A stretch of DNA of 64,000 nucleotides from Legionellaceae bacterium (GCA_011087865.1 JAALKW010000001.1:45475-109474); one strand, 5' to 3'. Positions 25,293 to 35,204 are shown, counted from the first letter of the stretch. The notes: generated by a model from the letters alone, not told the origin. Translations and numbers: made by a program.

Positions 25293-26829
25293 GCAATGTT
25301 TTATCAATGTGTTTTTTTAGTTTATTCAGCGGTTTGACCAGTGATTTGGGTAACGCATGGTTTGATAAATTGGTTTGAATGACGTGGCTATCGGGATAAA
25401 TAAGGGGGCGGGAGAGTGTTCCTTTAACCCGTAGCGGGAAGCCATGCCCCAGTATTTTTTGTATGGCGCGAGAGGTTTTATCTTTTGTAATGACATGTGC
25501 TAAGAGGTGCGCGCTAATGGCTTCTGTTGTGAGGTTTAAGGTGCCTTGTCCTTTGAGGTTTAGCTTGGGTGTTTCAAGCAATAAATGATAATTTAAAAGC
25601 TCATTTCCAGTTGTTTGATATTGAAAGTTAAATAATTGAAAAGCTGTGTGACCGGAGTAATGATTTAACTGCCAAGGTTTTATATGGTCAAGCGAGTGTT
25701 GAATTTGTTCAATATTTTGAGCGGCAAGCATTTGAATGGTTTGGGTTGTTTCAGCCGTAAGGGCAGGTAAATTAATCGATCCCAGTGTGCCATCATGTAA
25801 GGTTAAGTTGCCGCTGGCATGCATTGTTTTATGCCAGTCCGTTTGGTTGAGCTGTGCTTTTGCTTGTATTGAATAATCCAGTGTGCCTGTTACGCGCGAA
25901 GGAATAAGAGGAAATGCTTGTTGAAAAACAGGCTCTGCTGATAAGTGTGTGCCTGTTTGACTGAAGCTCAAGTGATTGGTTTTGAGTTGATACGTTAACT
26001 GCCCGACAGATTCGCCATTATAGAGAGACAGTGTGAGAGGGTTTAATTCCAGTTTGCCTTGACGAAGAAAAGTATGTGCGCTTGCCGCTGTAATTTCATA
26101 TGTATTTAAATGAATATTTTGCAGTGTTGTTTGTCCATCGAGCTCAAGGTTTTCTAGTTGAGTATTTTTCGTATCAAGCGCGGGCAGTGTCAGTAAGCCT
26201 TTATAATTTAAGGTGCCACTCAGTGAAAGATGATTAGATTTTTTTTGAAGGGTTGCTTTTAGTTGTATTGGAAATTGCTCATGATTTTGTTTTGGAAAAT
26301 CGGCTTTCAGGCGTACTTGTTTTAATAGTAGTTGCTGTTTATTTTTTTGGTTGAGAATAATCTTACCGTTTGTGAGTAACAGTGATTTTAATGCAACATG
26401 TGTGGCGCGTGTGGTTTTGTTCTTGGGGGGGGCTTGTGTTTTTTGAGGGGAAGGGGGTACTTTTTCGTTGAGATTGATGCATAAAGTAAATCCATCGAAT
26501 ATGATCTTATCAAATATAAGTTGGCCTTGGAAAAGTGGCATCAGCTGTAAATAAAAGGTGAGATTATCAACGGCTAATGCATAATCACCATCCGTTTTTT
26601 TTACATCACCGATACGTACTTTGGTGAGGTGTAATCCTGGACGTGGAAAAATACGCCAGTTTATATTGCCTTCAATAGCACTGTCTTGATGGGTTAAGCT
26701 ATAGAGTTGTTTTTTTGCAATGAGCTTAAACGTGGTGGGTTGTAAGAAATATGCAGCAGCCCAAAGGGCAACCATGCTTGTGATAAAAACAAGTAAAATA
26801 GACAGCAGAATATTTCTAATTAATCTCAT
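25282..26829 (-). CDS. AsmA-family protein
   Basis: This 515-residue protein has an N-terminal membrane helix (about 5-32) and a large periplasmic beta-rich part. The N-terminal pattern PRPGLHLTKVRIGD and the C-terminal GQGTLNLTTEAISAHL/KGTLSRPLIYPD are typical of AsmA proteins, which are thought to help lipid transfer between membranes and outer-membrane assembly. A C8 run on the coding strand (26425-26432) falls in a Pro/Lys/Thr linker. It is cotranscribed with mutY, overlapping its start. Confidence 0.85.
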   Translation of the reverse strand: MRLIRNILLSILLVFITSMVALWAAAYFLQPTTFKLIAKKQLYSLTHQDSAIEGNINWRIFPRPGLHLTKVRIGDVKKTDGDYALAVDNLTFYLQLMPLFQGQLIFDKIIFDGFTLCINLNEKVPPSPQKTQAPPKNKTTRATHVALKSLLLTNGKIILNQKNKQQLLLKQVRLKADFPKQNHEQFPIQLKATLQKKSNHLSLSGTLNYKGLLTLPALDTKNTQLENLELDGQTTLQNIHLNTYEITAASAHTFLRQGKLELNPLTLSLYNGESVGQLTYQLKTNHLSFSQTGTHLSAEPVFQQAFPLIPSRVTGTLDYSIQAKAQLNQTDWHKTMHASGNLTLHDGTLGSINLPALTAETTQTIQMLAAQNIEQIQHSLDHIKPWQLNHYSGHTAFQLFNFQYQTTGNELLNYHLLLETPKLNLKGQGTLNLTTEAISAHLLAHVITKDKTSRAIQKILGHGFPLRVKGTLSRPLIYPDSHVIQTNLSNHALPKSLVKPLNKLKKHIDKTLHAK

Positions 26830-26855
26830 AAGACTTAAGCACCCGGCATGGTTCT

Positions 26856-26884
26856 ATCGAAAAGGCCAGTATGACCCTTTCGAT
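26856..26884 (-). terminator. Stem-loop downstream of rpsT
   Basis: ATCGAAAAGG (26856-26865) and CCCTTTCGAT (26875-26884) pair with one mismatch around a nine-base loop, just after the rpsT stop on the minus strand. There is no T run after the stem, so termination would be weak or need help. It could instead be an mRNA-stabilising hairpin. Confidence 0.4.
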
Positions 26885-26896
26885 AAAGGCGGATGT

Positions 26897-27163
26897 TTAT
26901 GCCGCCAATGCTTTAACTTTAGCACTTAATCTGCTTTTTACACGGGCAGCTTTATTTTTATGAATTAAACCTTTTGCCATTGCTTTATCGATAACAGGTT
27001 GTGCTTTTGAGAAAGCCGCGCGTGCTTCTTCTTGATTACCTGCTTCAACCGCTTTTAAAACATTCTTAACATAGGTGCGGTACATAGAGCGAGCACTTGC
27101 GTTATGCGCGCGACGTTTAACGTTTTGTTTTGCACGTTTGATAGCTGACTTAATATTTGCCAC
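26897..27163 (-). CDS. rpsT: 30S ribosomal protein S20
   Basis: The start is GTG at 27163, with GGAGA seven bases upstream, giving [14 protein letters not shown] as in other S20 proteins. Translation from further upstream has no ribosome binding site. The 88 residues are the usual length: basic, helical, with [18 protein letters not shown] and a C-terminal [19 protein letters not shown]. It binds 16S rRNA in the small subunit. A non-AUG start is common for rpsT and is linked to its feedback control. A strong promoter precedes it. Confidence 0.97.
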   Translation of the reverse strand: MANIKSAIKRAKQNVKRRAHNASARSMYRTYVKNVLKAVEAGNQEEARAAFSKAQPVIDKAMAKGLIHKNKAARVKSRLSAKVKALAA

Positions 27164-27199
27164 GTTGTTTCTCCAGAAACTCAAAAACTAAAGAGGCGT

Positions 27200-27228
27200 A
27201 TCATGCCTAAAATCGCTAACCTTGTCAA
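27200..27228 (-). promoter_or_regulatory. rpsT promoter
   Basis: On the minus strand TTGACA (27223-27228) and CATGAT (27200-27205) are 17 bases apart. The -35 box overlaps the stop codon of the upstream phosphofructokinase gene. Transcription would begin about 30 bases before the rpsT start. Confidence 0.7.
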
Positions 27229-28481
27229 TTGTTATGCCACAATTCAAGCTTTGGTGTGACCAACTGATTTTTGAGACGAACATAATCGGGCAGGCCGTTG
27301 ATATAAGGGGGGTAAGCTTCGCCCTGAATTAACGGTGCCAGATAGCGCCTGCAGGCATCTGTAATACCCATATTATCTTCACGAATAAAGTCTTTTGGCA
27401 TGGCACGCTCAATATTGGCAACATCACGAAGAGGAACTTGTCCAATAGACCAGGTATAAGGCGCTTCATGGTCACGAACAATAATCGGCATGATGGCATT
27501 GTGTCCGGCTAAAGCAAGTTCAACCGCAGCTTTACCGAGTGCATAAGCTTGTTCGACATCCGTTTTAGAGGCAATATGACGTGCAGCACGTTGCAGATAA
27601 TCAGCCACAGCCCAGTGATATTTATACCCCAGTTCTTGTTTGACCAAATTTGCGAGGACTGGCGCAACGCCACCCAATTGTGCATGGCCAAAGGCGTCTT
27701 TTAGGCCTGCGTCACTTAAAAATTTGCCGTCGGCATTTTGAACGCCTTCAGAGACAACCACAACGCAATAACCATGATTTTTCACACACGCATCAACGCG
27801 GGTTATAAATGCTTCAGGATCAAAGACCACTTCAGGAAATAAAATAAGATGGGGTGGCTCATCGGCATTTTCGCTGGCAAGGCCACTGGCTGCGGCAATC
27901 CAGCCTGCATGTCTGCCCATCACTTCTAAGATAAATACTTTGGTGGATGTTTCAGCCATTGAGGCTACATCAAAGCCTGCTTCTTGGGTTGAAACAGCAA
28001 CATATTTAGCCACTGATCCAAAGCCTGGGCAGGTGTCTGTAAAAGGCAAGTCATTGTCGACTGTTTTAGGAATACCGATGCAGGTGACAGGATAGCCACG
28101 TGCTTGACTCATTTCAGCAACTTTGTTTGCTGTGTCTTGTGAGTCACCACCACCGTTATAGAAAAAATAGCCGATATTATGGGCTTCAAATACTTCGAGT
28201 AAACGCGTGAACTCTTCGCCATCGGATTTTAGTTTATGCCGACAAGAACCAAAAGCACCTGATGGGGTATGTATCAGTTTTGCAATATCAGCATCTGTTT
28301 CTAATGAAGTGTCGATTAAGGTCTCAGACAGCGCACCGACAATGCCTGATTTTGCAGCGAAGACTTTACCGATTTGATGGCTGTGTTGCCGTGCGGTTTC
28401 AATCACACCACATGCGGATGCATTGATGAACGCAGTTACGCCACCCGATTGTGCATAGATTGCACTTTTTATATTTGTCAT
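27225..28481 (-). CDS. 6-phosphofructokinase, probably pyrophosphate-dependent
   Basis: This 418-residue PFK-fold protein has NGGGDSQDT (109-117) and GIPKTVDND (136-144). ATP enzymes carry Gly at two key positions. Here Asp113 and Lys139 occupy them, the pattern of PPi-dependent enzymes, which work reversibly in glycolysis and gluconeogenesis. FILEVMGRHAGWIAAASGLA supplies substrate contacts. The length fits the longer PPi class. Legionella species carry related enzymes. The donor preference is inferred from residues only. Confidence 0.9.
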   Translation of the reverse strand: MTNIKSAIYAQSGGVTAFINASACGVIETARQHSHQIGKVFAAKSGIVGALSETLIDTSLETDADIAKLIHTPSGAFGSCRHKLKSDGEEFTRLLEVFEAHNIGYFFYNGGGDSQDTANKVAEMSQARGYPVTCIGIPKTVDNDLPFTDTCPGFGSVAKYVAVSTQEAGFDVASMAETSTKVFILEVMGRHAGWIAAASGLASENADEPPHLILFPEVVFDPEAFITRVDACVKNHGYCVVVVSEGVQNADGKFLSDAGLKDAFGHAQLGGVAPVLANLVKQELGYKYHWAVADYLQRAARHIASKTDVEQAYALGKAAVELALAGHNAIMPIIVRDHEAPYTWSIGQVPLRDVANIERAMPKDFIREDNMGITDACRRYLAPLIQGEAYPPYINGLPDYVRLKNQLVTPKLELWHNN

Positions 28482-28503
28482 GAGTTGGTCCTTATTTTTA
28501 ATA

Positions 28504-31254
28504 TTATTCCGTTAGTACATCTAAATTGAGTGTTTTGTGTGCCTCTATGATGGCATCAATATGCTGTATGACATTGTTTAAAGCTTTTTTTAATGCTTGG
28601 TTTGTTTCCGTATGTTGCGTTAAATATTCGAGTTTAGCCAGTGCATTTTCAAGTTTTGGAAGCCCTGAAAAACCACAAGCACCTCGAAGGGTATGCGCTG
28701 TTTTTTCCAATAATTTTTTGTTATTTGTGTCCATGGCAGATAAAAACGTTTGACGGTGTGTGGGTAGTTCATTGACGAAGCGGTCTAAAAATTTTTGTGC
28801 TAATGCACTATTGCCAGACATTTTTTGAACGCATTGCGGCCAATTGATAGGGGCTATTCTTGCATTTTGAAGGACTGTAATCAAATGATGTAAGAGTAAA
28901 TTTTCATCGATTGGTTTCGGGAGTTTTCGGTCAATTTTTTGTTCGTCTAAAGTGGCGCGATCTAAATCATGGCTGTCAGCACTAATTAGTAATACTGGGG
29001 TATTTTTGTTGAGCGCGGTGTCCTCTCGAATTAGGCGAGTGGCTTCTAGGCCATTGAGTTTTGGCATGTGTAAATCAATTAAAATCGCATCAAATTGTTT
29101 TTGATGACAAATCGCAAGTGCTTGCTCACCGTCGTCCACAATATCAAGTGACGCACTGGTGCCAAGCCAGGCATTCAGTAGCATACGATTCACCGTATTA
29201 TCTTCTGCAATCAATAAATTAGGGCGAATGTCACGTAAAGTTGCTCTAAGACGGTCAAGATCAAGCTGATTTGTTTTGGGGGATGCGGTTTGCAGCAGGA
29301 TAGACTCGATTGTATCTTGTAATTTTTGAATATTGGCGGGTTTCATTAGAAATCGTTGTGCGCCGAGGGCTTGGTAATCTTCAATGAGATATTTAGACAG
29401 TAATATCGTTGGTATTGTTTTTTGTTGGTTTAGAAAGCGCGTGAGTATGGTTTCATCTTCAGGCGTTATGCTAATAAATGCGAGTTGTGCATCAGGATGC
29501 TGAGTAAAAGAAACTTGTAAGGCATCAAACGTATTGCTTTTAATACATGTAATTCCAAAATGCCCGAGTCCATGGCAAAGTGCTTCTAGATGAAGAAGGT
29601 TTGCATCGAAACAAATGGCTTTTATATGAGCGAATCGCTTGGGTTGATTTTTTTCAACTTCGTAAGCCGGTAATTTATTAAACGTAAGATATACCGAAAA
29701 AGTCGTGCCCTGGTTTGTGTCGCTCTCAAGCGTAATATGCCCTTGCATGTGCTCTGCCAGTTGCTTACAAATGACAAGTCCGAGTCCTGAACCACCATAA
29801 TGGCGAGTTGTATTTTTGTTTGCTTGATGAAAAGCATGAAATAAATGGGCTTGTTCATTAGGAGAAATACCGATTCCAGTATCAGCCACAGAGAGGCACA
29901 GGGTATAATTTTTCTCTGTGATTTGATGCACATGTGTACGTATGAGCACATGGCCTTGGTCTGTAAATTTAATCGCATTGCTGACCAAGTTACCAATAAT
30001 TTGCTTGAGTCTTAGTGGGTCACCTACCATGGTCTTTGGTACATCAAGTGCGGTTGATGGGATTAAGTCCAGGCCTTTTTTATAAGCACTAGGGGCGGCA
30101 AGTGCGAGTACATCATCAATACAGTTGCGAATATCAAGCGGAATGGTATCTAGTTTTAATTTTCCGGCGTCGATTTTAGAATAGTCGAGAATATTATTTA
30201 AAATAGACAGTAAGTCTTTGGCTGAGCTTTTAATCGTTTTAACATGATCGCGTGCAATGGGGGTGAGCGATGTCTCGAGTAGCACATTGGCAAAGCCAAT
30301 AATGCCATTCATTGGGGTTCTGATTTCATGACTCAAACTGGTAATCAGGGTCGACTTTTGTTTGAGTTCTTCTTTTGCTTTACGCTTATCAAGTAAAAGT
30401 TTTACATTTTTTTCTTCTAGTAATTCAAGACTTTGTTGTAAATCTTTGGTGGCTGTATCGACATGGTCATTAAATTCAGTGAGTGTATTTAAATATTGTT
30501 TTTGTAAATCAGTACAGCCCTGCTCGATAATACCCAGCTCAGCAGGACTACCGGTTTTGATGGGTGTTTCGAATGCATCGTCTGAGATTTGTTTCATGGT
30601 GTGACGCAAACGGGTAATGGGGTGATGAACTTTTTTAGAAAGAAAATAATTTAAGATAAATCCTAATAAAATGCCAAGAGAGGTAATGAGTAAGCTGACC
30701 AAGTACATACTATATTTTTTGAGCAGCATGGGTTGGGTGTTTAAATCAATGGAAAGCCAGCCGAGCAAGTGATCGGCCTGCTCATTGTTTTTGCTTGCAT
30801 GGGACAGTGTTTGAAGGCGTGAATTATTATATAAATTAAAGCGGGGCAGTGTAATGGGGGCAAAGAAACGGATTTTATCTTGTCCTTTGGCTTTACTTTC
30901 AGTAAAACCACTGGTTCTAAACGATTCGGGAGGAAGCGCATGGTGCCTTGGGTGTTTGCCGCCACGGTAGGCAAGCAATTGGCCGCTTGCATCATAAAAA
31001 GCGAGGGTTAAGACATCTTTGTTGGTGACGGCAGCATCAACCAAGGCTTGTAAACTGCGTGTATCGCCTTCAAGAATGGTGAGCTGGGCTGCAGGAACAA
31101 GTTGATTCACATAAGCTTCACCAAGATGAGACGTATGCTCATCAAGCGTTTGATGAAGTTGTATGTTATAAACGACCGTGAATAAAACAGCGACCAAAAT
31201 AACAGGCACAAGGGTTGCTATTCTTAGATGTTGTTTGATTCCTAAGCCTTTCAT
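28504..31254 (-). CDS. BarA/GacS/LetS-type hybrid sensor histidine kinase
   Basis: ATG 31254 follows GGAAAG, giving 916 residues (numbers below count from an upstream in-frame ATG six codons earlier). There are two membrane helices (about 20-38 and 188-210) around a periplasmic domain, then HAMP. HisKA has SLSHEIRTPMNG (His315), and HATPase has GSGLGLVICKQL. A degenerate receiver-like region follows, then a receiver with IAEDN and DLHMP, and a C-terminal HPt domain with HTLRGACGF. This is the full phosphorelay of LetS/BarA. Its response regulator (LetA/UvrY) is not in the window. It would act upstream of CsrA, encoded at 10270, through small RNAs. Confidence 0.93.
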   Translation of the reverse strand: MKGLGIKQHLRIATLVPVILVAVLFTVVYNIQLHQTLDEHTSHLGEAYVNQLVPAAQLTILEGDTRSLQALVDAAVTNKDVLTLAFYDASGQLLAYRGGKHPRHHALPPESFRTSGFTESKAKGQDKIRFFAPITLPRFNLYNNSRLQTLSHASKNNEQADHLLGWLSIDLNTQPMLLKKYSMYLVSLLITSLGILLGFILNYFLSKKVHHPITRLRHTMKQISDDAFETPIKTGSPAELGIIEQGCTDLQKQYLNTLTEFNDHVDTATKDLQQSLELLEEKNVKLLLDKRKAKEELKQKSTLITSLSHEIRTPMNGIIGFANVLLETSLTPIARDHVKTIKSSAKDLLSILNNILDYSKIDAGKLKLDTIPLDIRNCIDDVLALAAPSAYKKGLDLIPSTALDVPKTMVGDPLRLKQIIGNLVSNAIKFTDQGHVLIRTHVHQITEKNYTLCLSVADTGIGISPNEQAHLFHAFHQANKNTTRHYGGSGLGLVICKQLAEHMQGHITLESDTNQGTTFSVYLTFNKLPAYEVEKNQPKRFAHIKAICFDANLLHLEALCHGLGHFGITCIKSNTFDALQVSFTQHPDAQLAFISITPEDETILTRFLNQQKTIPTILLSKYLIEDYQALGAQRFLMKPANIQKLQDTIESILLQTASPKTNQLDLDRLRATLRDIRPNLLIAEDNTVNRMLLNAWLGTSASLDIVDDGEQALAICHQKQFDAILIDLHMPKLNGLEATRLIREDTALNKNTPVLLISADSHDLDRATLDEQKIDRKLPKPIDENLLLHHLITVLQNARIAPINWPQCVQKMSGNSALAQKFLDRFVNELPTHRQTFLSAMDTNNKKLLEKTAHTLRGACGFSGLPKLENALAKLEYLTQHTETNQALKKALNNVIQHIDAIIEAHKTLNLDVLTE

Positions 31255-31283
31255 TTGGCTTTCCGCAAGCATTGAATTCGGCT

Positions 31284-31311
31284 ATTATAGCGCCAATGAA
31301 TGATTGCGCAA
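31284..31311 (-). promoter_or_regulatory. Promoter for the LetS-type kinase gene
   Basis: On the minus strand TTGCGC (31306-31311) and a perfect TATAAT (31284-31289) are separated by 16 bases. Transcription would start about 20-25 bases before the ATG at 31254. It lies in the short divergent gap to gltX, whose own ribosome binding site overlaps the far edge. Confidence 0.6.
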
Positions 31312-31326
31312 TATGGAGTCTTTTTT

Positions 31327-32748
31327 ATGGTTGTTAAAACACGGTTTGCCCCAAGTCCAACAGGTTTTTTACATGTAGGGGGGGTGCGGACAGCATTATT
31401 TGCATGGTTATATGCAAAACATTATCAGGGTGAGTTTGTCTTACGTATTGAAGATACAGACGAAGCACGCTCAACGGATCAGTCAGTACAAGCTATTTTA
31501 GATGGGATGGCCTGGCTTGGATTAGAACCTGATGCGCCACCTGTATATCAAACAGCGCGCTATACACGTTATCAAGAAATCATCGATGAATGGTTAAGCA
31601 CAGGCAAAGCTTATCGTTGCACGTGTAGTAAAGCACGCCTTGATGCTTTACGTGAATCTCAAATGGCAGCCAAAGAAAAGCCACGTTATGATGGTCATTG
31701 TAGAGGGCTTGATGTGCCAGATACAGATGCATCTTATGTGGTTCGTTTTAAAAACCCTGAAGAAGGCTCCGTGTGTTTTTCCGATCAAGTCTATGGTGAT
31801 ATTGAAGTATCAAATCAAGAATTAGATGATGTTATTTTAAAGCGCTCAGATGGGAACCCTACTTATAATTTTGCGGTTGTAATTGATGACTCAGATATGG
31901 GCATTACACATGTGATTCGAGGGGATGATCATATTAATAATACACCTCGACAAATTAATTTATATCATGCATTAGGTGTTCAGCCGCCTATCTTTGCACA
32001 TTTACCGATGATTTTAGGAGAAGATGGCAAACGTTTATCGAAACGGCATGGAGCTGTTAGTGTTTTAGACTTTAAAGAACAAGGTATTTTAAAGCATGCT
32101 TTACTGAATTATTTAGTACGTCTCGGTTGGTCTGATGGCGACCAAGAAATTTTTAGTATAGACGAGATGATAAAAAAATTTGATTTAGCTGCTGTTAGCA
32201 GGAGTGCAGCAAGCTTTAATTATGAAAAGCTCTATTGGCTCAATCAGCATTATCAAAAATCAGATAATCCAAGTGACGTGGCAGAAGCACTCAAATATCA
32301 CTTTGATAAAGCAGGCATCGATTTGACATCAGGCCCTGATTTGTTGGATGTTGTTGAGGCACAAGCTGAGCGCTGTAAAACGTTGGTTGAAATCATGGAA
32401 AAAAGTCTGTTTTTCTATCAAGATGAGCTGGTTTTTGATGAAAACGCGGTTAAAAAGCAATTAAGACCTGTTGTGCTCGAGCCTCTCGCAGCATTAAATG
32501 AAGCATTCAAAGCGGTAGATACTTGGGATAAAGATAAATTACAAACCTGTATCAATGATGTGTGTGCAAGCTTTGATTTGGGCATGGGTAAAATCGCGCA
32601 GCCTTTACGTGTGGCGATTACAGGAGGCAGCAATTCGCCAGCGATTGATATGACCTTGATGATGATAGGCAAACACCGTGTGCTTCAGCGACTGGACGCA
32701 GCACTTGTTCGGATTCGCGCGCGCGCCGCAGGAGCCGAATCATCATGA
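31327..32748 (+). CDS. gltX: Glutamate--tRNA ligase
   Basis: The start MVVKTRFAPSPTG at 31327 has GGAG eight bases upstream, giving 473 residues. Class I synthetase motifs are present: PSPTGFLHVGGVRTALF (HIGH region) and KRLSKRHGA (KMSKS-like). CTCSKARLDAL lies in the zinc-binding-like region, and RGDDHINNTPRQ is also typical. It charges tRNA-Glu, and in organisms without GlnRS also tRNA-Gln. The coaX start overlaps its stop by four bases. Confidence 0.97.
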   Translation: MVVKTRFAPSPTGFLHVGGVRTALFAWLYAKHYQGEFVLRIEDTDEARSTDQSVQAILDGMAWLGLEPDAPPVYQTARYTRYQEIIDEWLSTGKAYRCTCSKARLDALRESQMAAKEKPRYDGHCRGLDVPDTDASYVVRFKNPEEGSVCFSDQVYGDIEVSNQELDDVILKRSDGNPTYNFAVVIDDSDMGITHVIRGDDHINNTPRQINLYHALGVQPPIFAHLPMILGEDGKRLSKRHGAVSVLDFKEQGILKHALLNYLVRLGWSDGDQEIFSIDEMIKKFDLAAVSRSAASFNYEKLYWLNQHYQKSDNPSDVAEALKYHFDKAGIDLTSGPDLLDVVEAQAERCKTLVEIMEKSLFFYQDELVFDENAVKKQLRPVVLEPLAALNEAFKAVDTWDKDKLQTCINDVCASFDLGMGKIAQPLRVAITGGSNSPAIDMTLMMIGKHRVLQRLDAALVRIRARAAGAESS

Positions 32749-33515
32749 TGCTTTGTTTAGATGTAGGAAACTCGCATATTTATGGCGGTGTATTTGAAGG
32801 TGATAAAATTAGCCTTCGTTTTCGTCATACTTCTCAAAAAAGTACCTCTGATGAACTAGGGCTTTTTTTAAAACAAGTGTTACGTGAAAATAATTGTAAG
32901 CCAGAGAATATCAAGCACATTGCCATTGGTTCAGTGGTCCCGCAGTTAGATTACTCGTTACGTTCAGCATGCATTAAATATTTTTCAATAGACCCTTTTT
33001 TTCTACAAGCAGGGGTGAAGACGGGCCTTAATATTAAATACAGAAATCCCGTTGATGTTGGTGCAGATAGAATTGCAGATGCAATTGCGGCAACGCATCG
33101 GTTTCCTAATCAAGCCTTGATGATGATAGATTTTGGAACGGCCACGACGTTTTGTGTGGTGGATGCAACAAAAGCCTATTTAGGTGGTGCTATTTTACCA
33201 GGCCTTAGGCTCTCGATGGATGCTTTGTCACACAATACTGCGAAATTACCATCGGTAGATATTGTACGTGTAAAGCAGGTGGTTGGGCGCTCAACGGTTG
33301 AGAGTATTCAATCGGGTGTTTATTTTGGTGCACTGGGTGCTGTGAAAGAAGTGATCGGACGCGTTAAATCACAATTATTTGCTGATGAAACACTTTTAGT
33401 GCTGGCTACGGGTGGTTTTGCGGCACTATTTGAGAAAGAGGCTATTTATGATCATTTGTTGCCTGACTTGGTGCTTGAGGGGCTTCGTTTAGCAATAAAT
33501 ATGAATCAGGCTTAA
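32745..33515 (+). CDS. coaX: Type III pantothenate kinase
   Basis: This 256-residue ASKHA-fold kinase makes phosphopantothenate, the first step of CoA synthesis. DVGNSHIYGG (about 5-14) binds phosphate, PVDVGADRIADA is the pantothenate site, and DFGTATTF holds the second phosphate motif. GGAILPGLRLSMDAL and the final ATGGF are also typical. Type III enzymes are not inhibited by CoA and use a monovalent cation, as known for the family. It is translationally coupled to gltX. Confidence 0.95.
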   Translation: MMLCLDVGNSHIYGGVFEGDKISLRFRHTSQKSTSDELGLFLKQVLRENNCKPENIKHIAIGSVVPQLDYSLRSACIKYFSIDPFFLQAGVKTGLNIKYRNPVDVGADRIADAIAATHRFPNQALMMIDFGTATTFCVVDATKAYLGGAILPGLRLSMDALSHNTAKLPSVDIVRVKQVVGRSTVESIQSGVYFGALGAVKEVIGRVKSQLFADETLLVLATGGFAALFEKEAIYDHLLPDLVLEGLRLAINMNQA

Positions 33516-33566
33516 ATGTTTGATTGAAATGTTGATTAAAAATTGAGTTGATTGCATTCTTGTGTC

Positions 33567-33600
33567 TAAACAGATACGTTAATAAAACAGTTTCTGTTTA
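33567..33600 (+). repeat. Inverted repeat upstream of the 517-residue gene
   Basis: TAAACAGA (33567-33574) is repeated inverted as TCTGTTTA (33593-33600). A nested hairpin AAACAG-TTT-CTGTTT lies inside, immediately before AGGTGAG and the ATG at 33612. It could be an operator or a structure in the mRNA leader. No clear promoter was placed. Confidence 0.45.
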
Positions 33601-33611
33601 GGTGAGCTGTC

Positions 33612-35165
33612 ATGCCTCGGAATAAATTAAGTATACAGGGTTCACGGTCTGTTTTTTTTTCCCCAGAGACACAAGTTTCGCTAGAAAAAAAAACAGTGAA
33701 CTTTCAAAATCTTGGATTTCGAACGCGTCTTTTTCTTCAGGATAACCCGAGGGCTTTGAGAGCCCTGAAGGCGCTTATATTAAAACTGCGTATCAACGAT
33801 AAAATCAGTTTAAAATCGCATCACATAGAAAAAGCCTTTAAAATCATACAACTCGAGCGTAAATTACCTCATGGTGTATTAAATAACTTAAGCGCTTTGC
33901 CAGTAAATTTTGAGACCATTATTCAAGGTGTCTCAGATAAGCTTGCACTCGAATTACTTGTATTATCTAAACAAAATAAGCAGCTACATCATGGCTTACC
34001 GCATGCGCTTGAAGTTGAAAAGCGAACCATGTGTGTTTTGAGAGAAGAAAAAATATGGCAAACAGATACAGTGCCCGATCGTTTTTTGCGTGCAGTGACA
34101 GCGTGCCTTGTGAGGTTGAATGATTATGTTCAGAAGGATAAAAATAACGATAACGAAGCGAAGACAGCTGCATCGGTGGCAAATGCATTGGTACGTGCAT
34201 TGTGTTTAGAAAAAAATAACGTCGAGCAGATTATTCAGTGGATGAGCTATCAAATCATTGTTGGTGGTACCCTGCCCCTGATGAGTGTATCTGGTGCAAT
34301 GGATTTAATCGATTTTCAATTAGAACTGGAGACCATCGTACCCGAGCCGGTTAATCAATTGAATCGTCGCTTGATTGTTGAAATGAAGCAGGTTGCAAAG
34401 ATAGTGGGTGAAAACGATAAGACACCTGGTGCTGTGCTGGTAAATGTTTTAAATCAAACACGAGATAAGACACTAGCGACGCTCGACTTAATTAAAAAGC
34501 ATACTGATGGCTCTGAAATACTACAGGTTTTTTTTGATGCAAAATTAAAAGCCTATTACTCTGATAATAGACTAAGGCGGCATTGTACGGCCGATGATTT
34601 AACAATGTTTGGTAGCGAAAAGCGCTTTTTTGCAGCGGTCAATCAACAAGCATTTTTAACGAGTATTATTCCACATCTATCGATGCCGCCTGAATATTTT
34701 CAGGCAGATGATATCAATCAAAATAAACTTTATCGTTTTATTGAGGTATGTCGCACAGCTTATCCTAAGTCATTTGCTTCAGGTGTCTTTGCCCGGGTGT
34801 TTAATCTGGCTTTTGAAAAATATAGTATTGATTCGGTGATAAAAGAAATGTTTTTTGACTCATATGCAATGAATCGTGAAAGAGTGTTTCTGGAGGGGCA
34901 AATGAAATTATTACGGCGTCGTGAAAGCAAAGCGCCACGGATGGGTTTGAGTTTTGCAAGTGCCAAGATACCGGGTGTAGATAGCGTGAATTTACAAGCA
35001 CTACAAATTTTTTATGCGGCACGTCCCTCAAGACGGACAGCGCTAGTGAAAGCGCTGATGATGGCCGTTGTTCTTCAAGAGGGACAAATATTGGCTTACC
35101 ATCTGCAACATATCAATATAGATGAAGTAAAAAAAGAGGCCGTATTCGGATGTAGATGTTTTTAG
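33612..35165 (+). CDS. Large helical protein of unknown function
   Basis: AGGTGA lies before the ATG of this 517-residue protein. It is predicted mostly helical and soluble, with no signal peptide or membrane segment except a mildly hydrophobic stretch near 490-505 (LMMAVVLQEGQILAYHL). I recognise no domain. The N-terminus is Ser/Arg-rich (NKLSIQGSRSVFF). The last residues are FGCRCF, with Cys at the fourth-last position, which superficially recalls a prenylation box but lacks aliphatic residues. It is flanked by core coaX and a transglycosylase gene, and an effector role is only a guess. Confidence 0.7.
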   Translation: MPRNKLSIQGSRSVFFSPETQVSLEKKTVNFQNLGFRTRLFLQDNPRALRALKALILKLRINDKISLKSHHIEKAFKIIQLERKLPHGVLNNLSALPVNFETIIQGVSDKLALELLVLSKQNKQLHHGLPHALEVEKRTMCVLREEKIWQTDTVPDRFLRAVTACLVRLNDYVQKDKNNDNEAKTAASVANALVRALCLEKNNVEQIIQWMSYQIIVGGTLPLMSVSGAMDLIDFQLELETIVPEPVNQLNRRLIVEMKQVAKIVGENDKTPGAVLVNVLNQTRDKTLATLDLIKKHTDGSEILQVFFDAKLKAYYSDNRLRRHCTADDLTMFGSEKRFFAAVNQQAFLTSIIPHLSMPPEYFQADDINQNKLYRFIEVCRTAYPKSFASGVFARVFNLAFEKYSIDSVIKEMFFDSYAMNRERVFLEGQMKLLRRRESKAPRMGLSFASAKIPGVDSVNLQALQIFYAARPSRRTALVKALMMAVVLQEGQILAYHLQHINIDEVKKEAVFGCRCF

Positions 35166-35204
35166 ATATTTTTGGATGGATTTGATTGAACAACAAGGAT
35201 GTTC

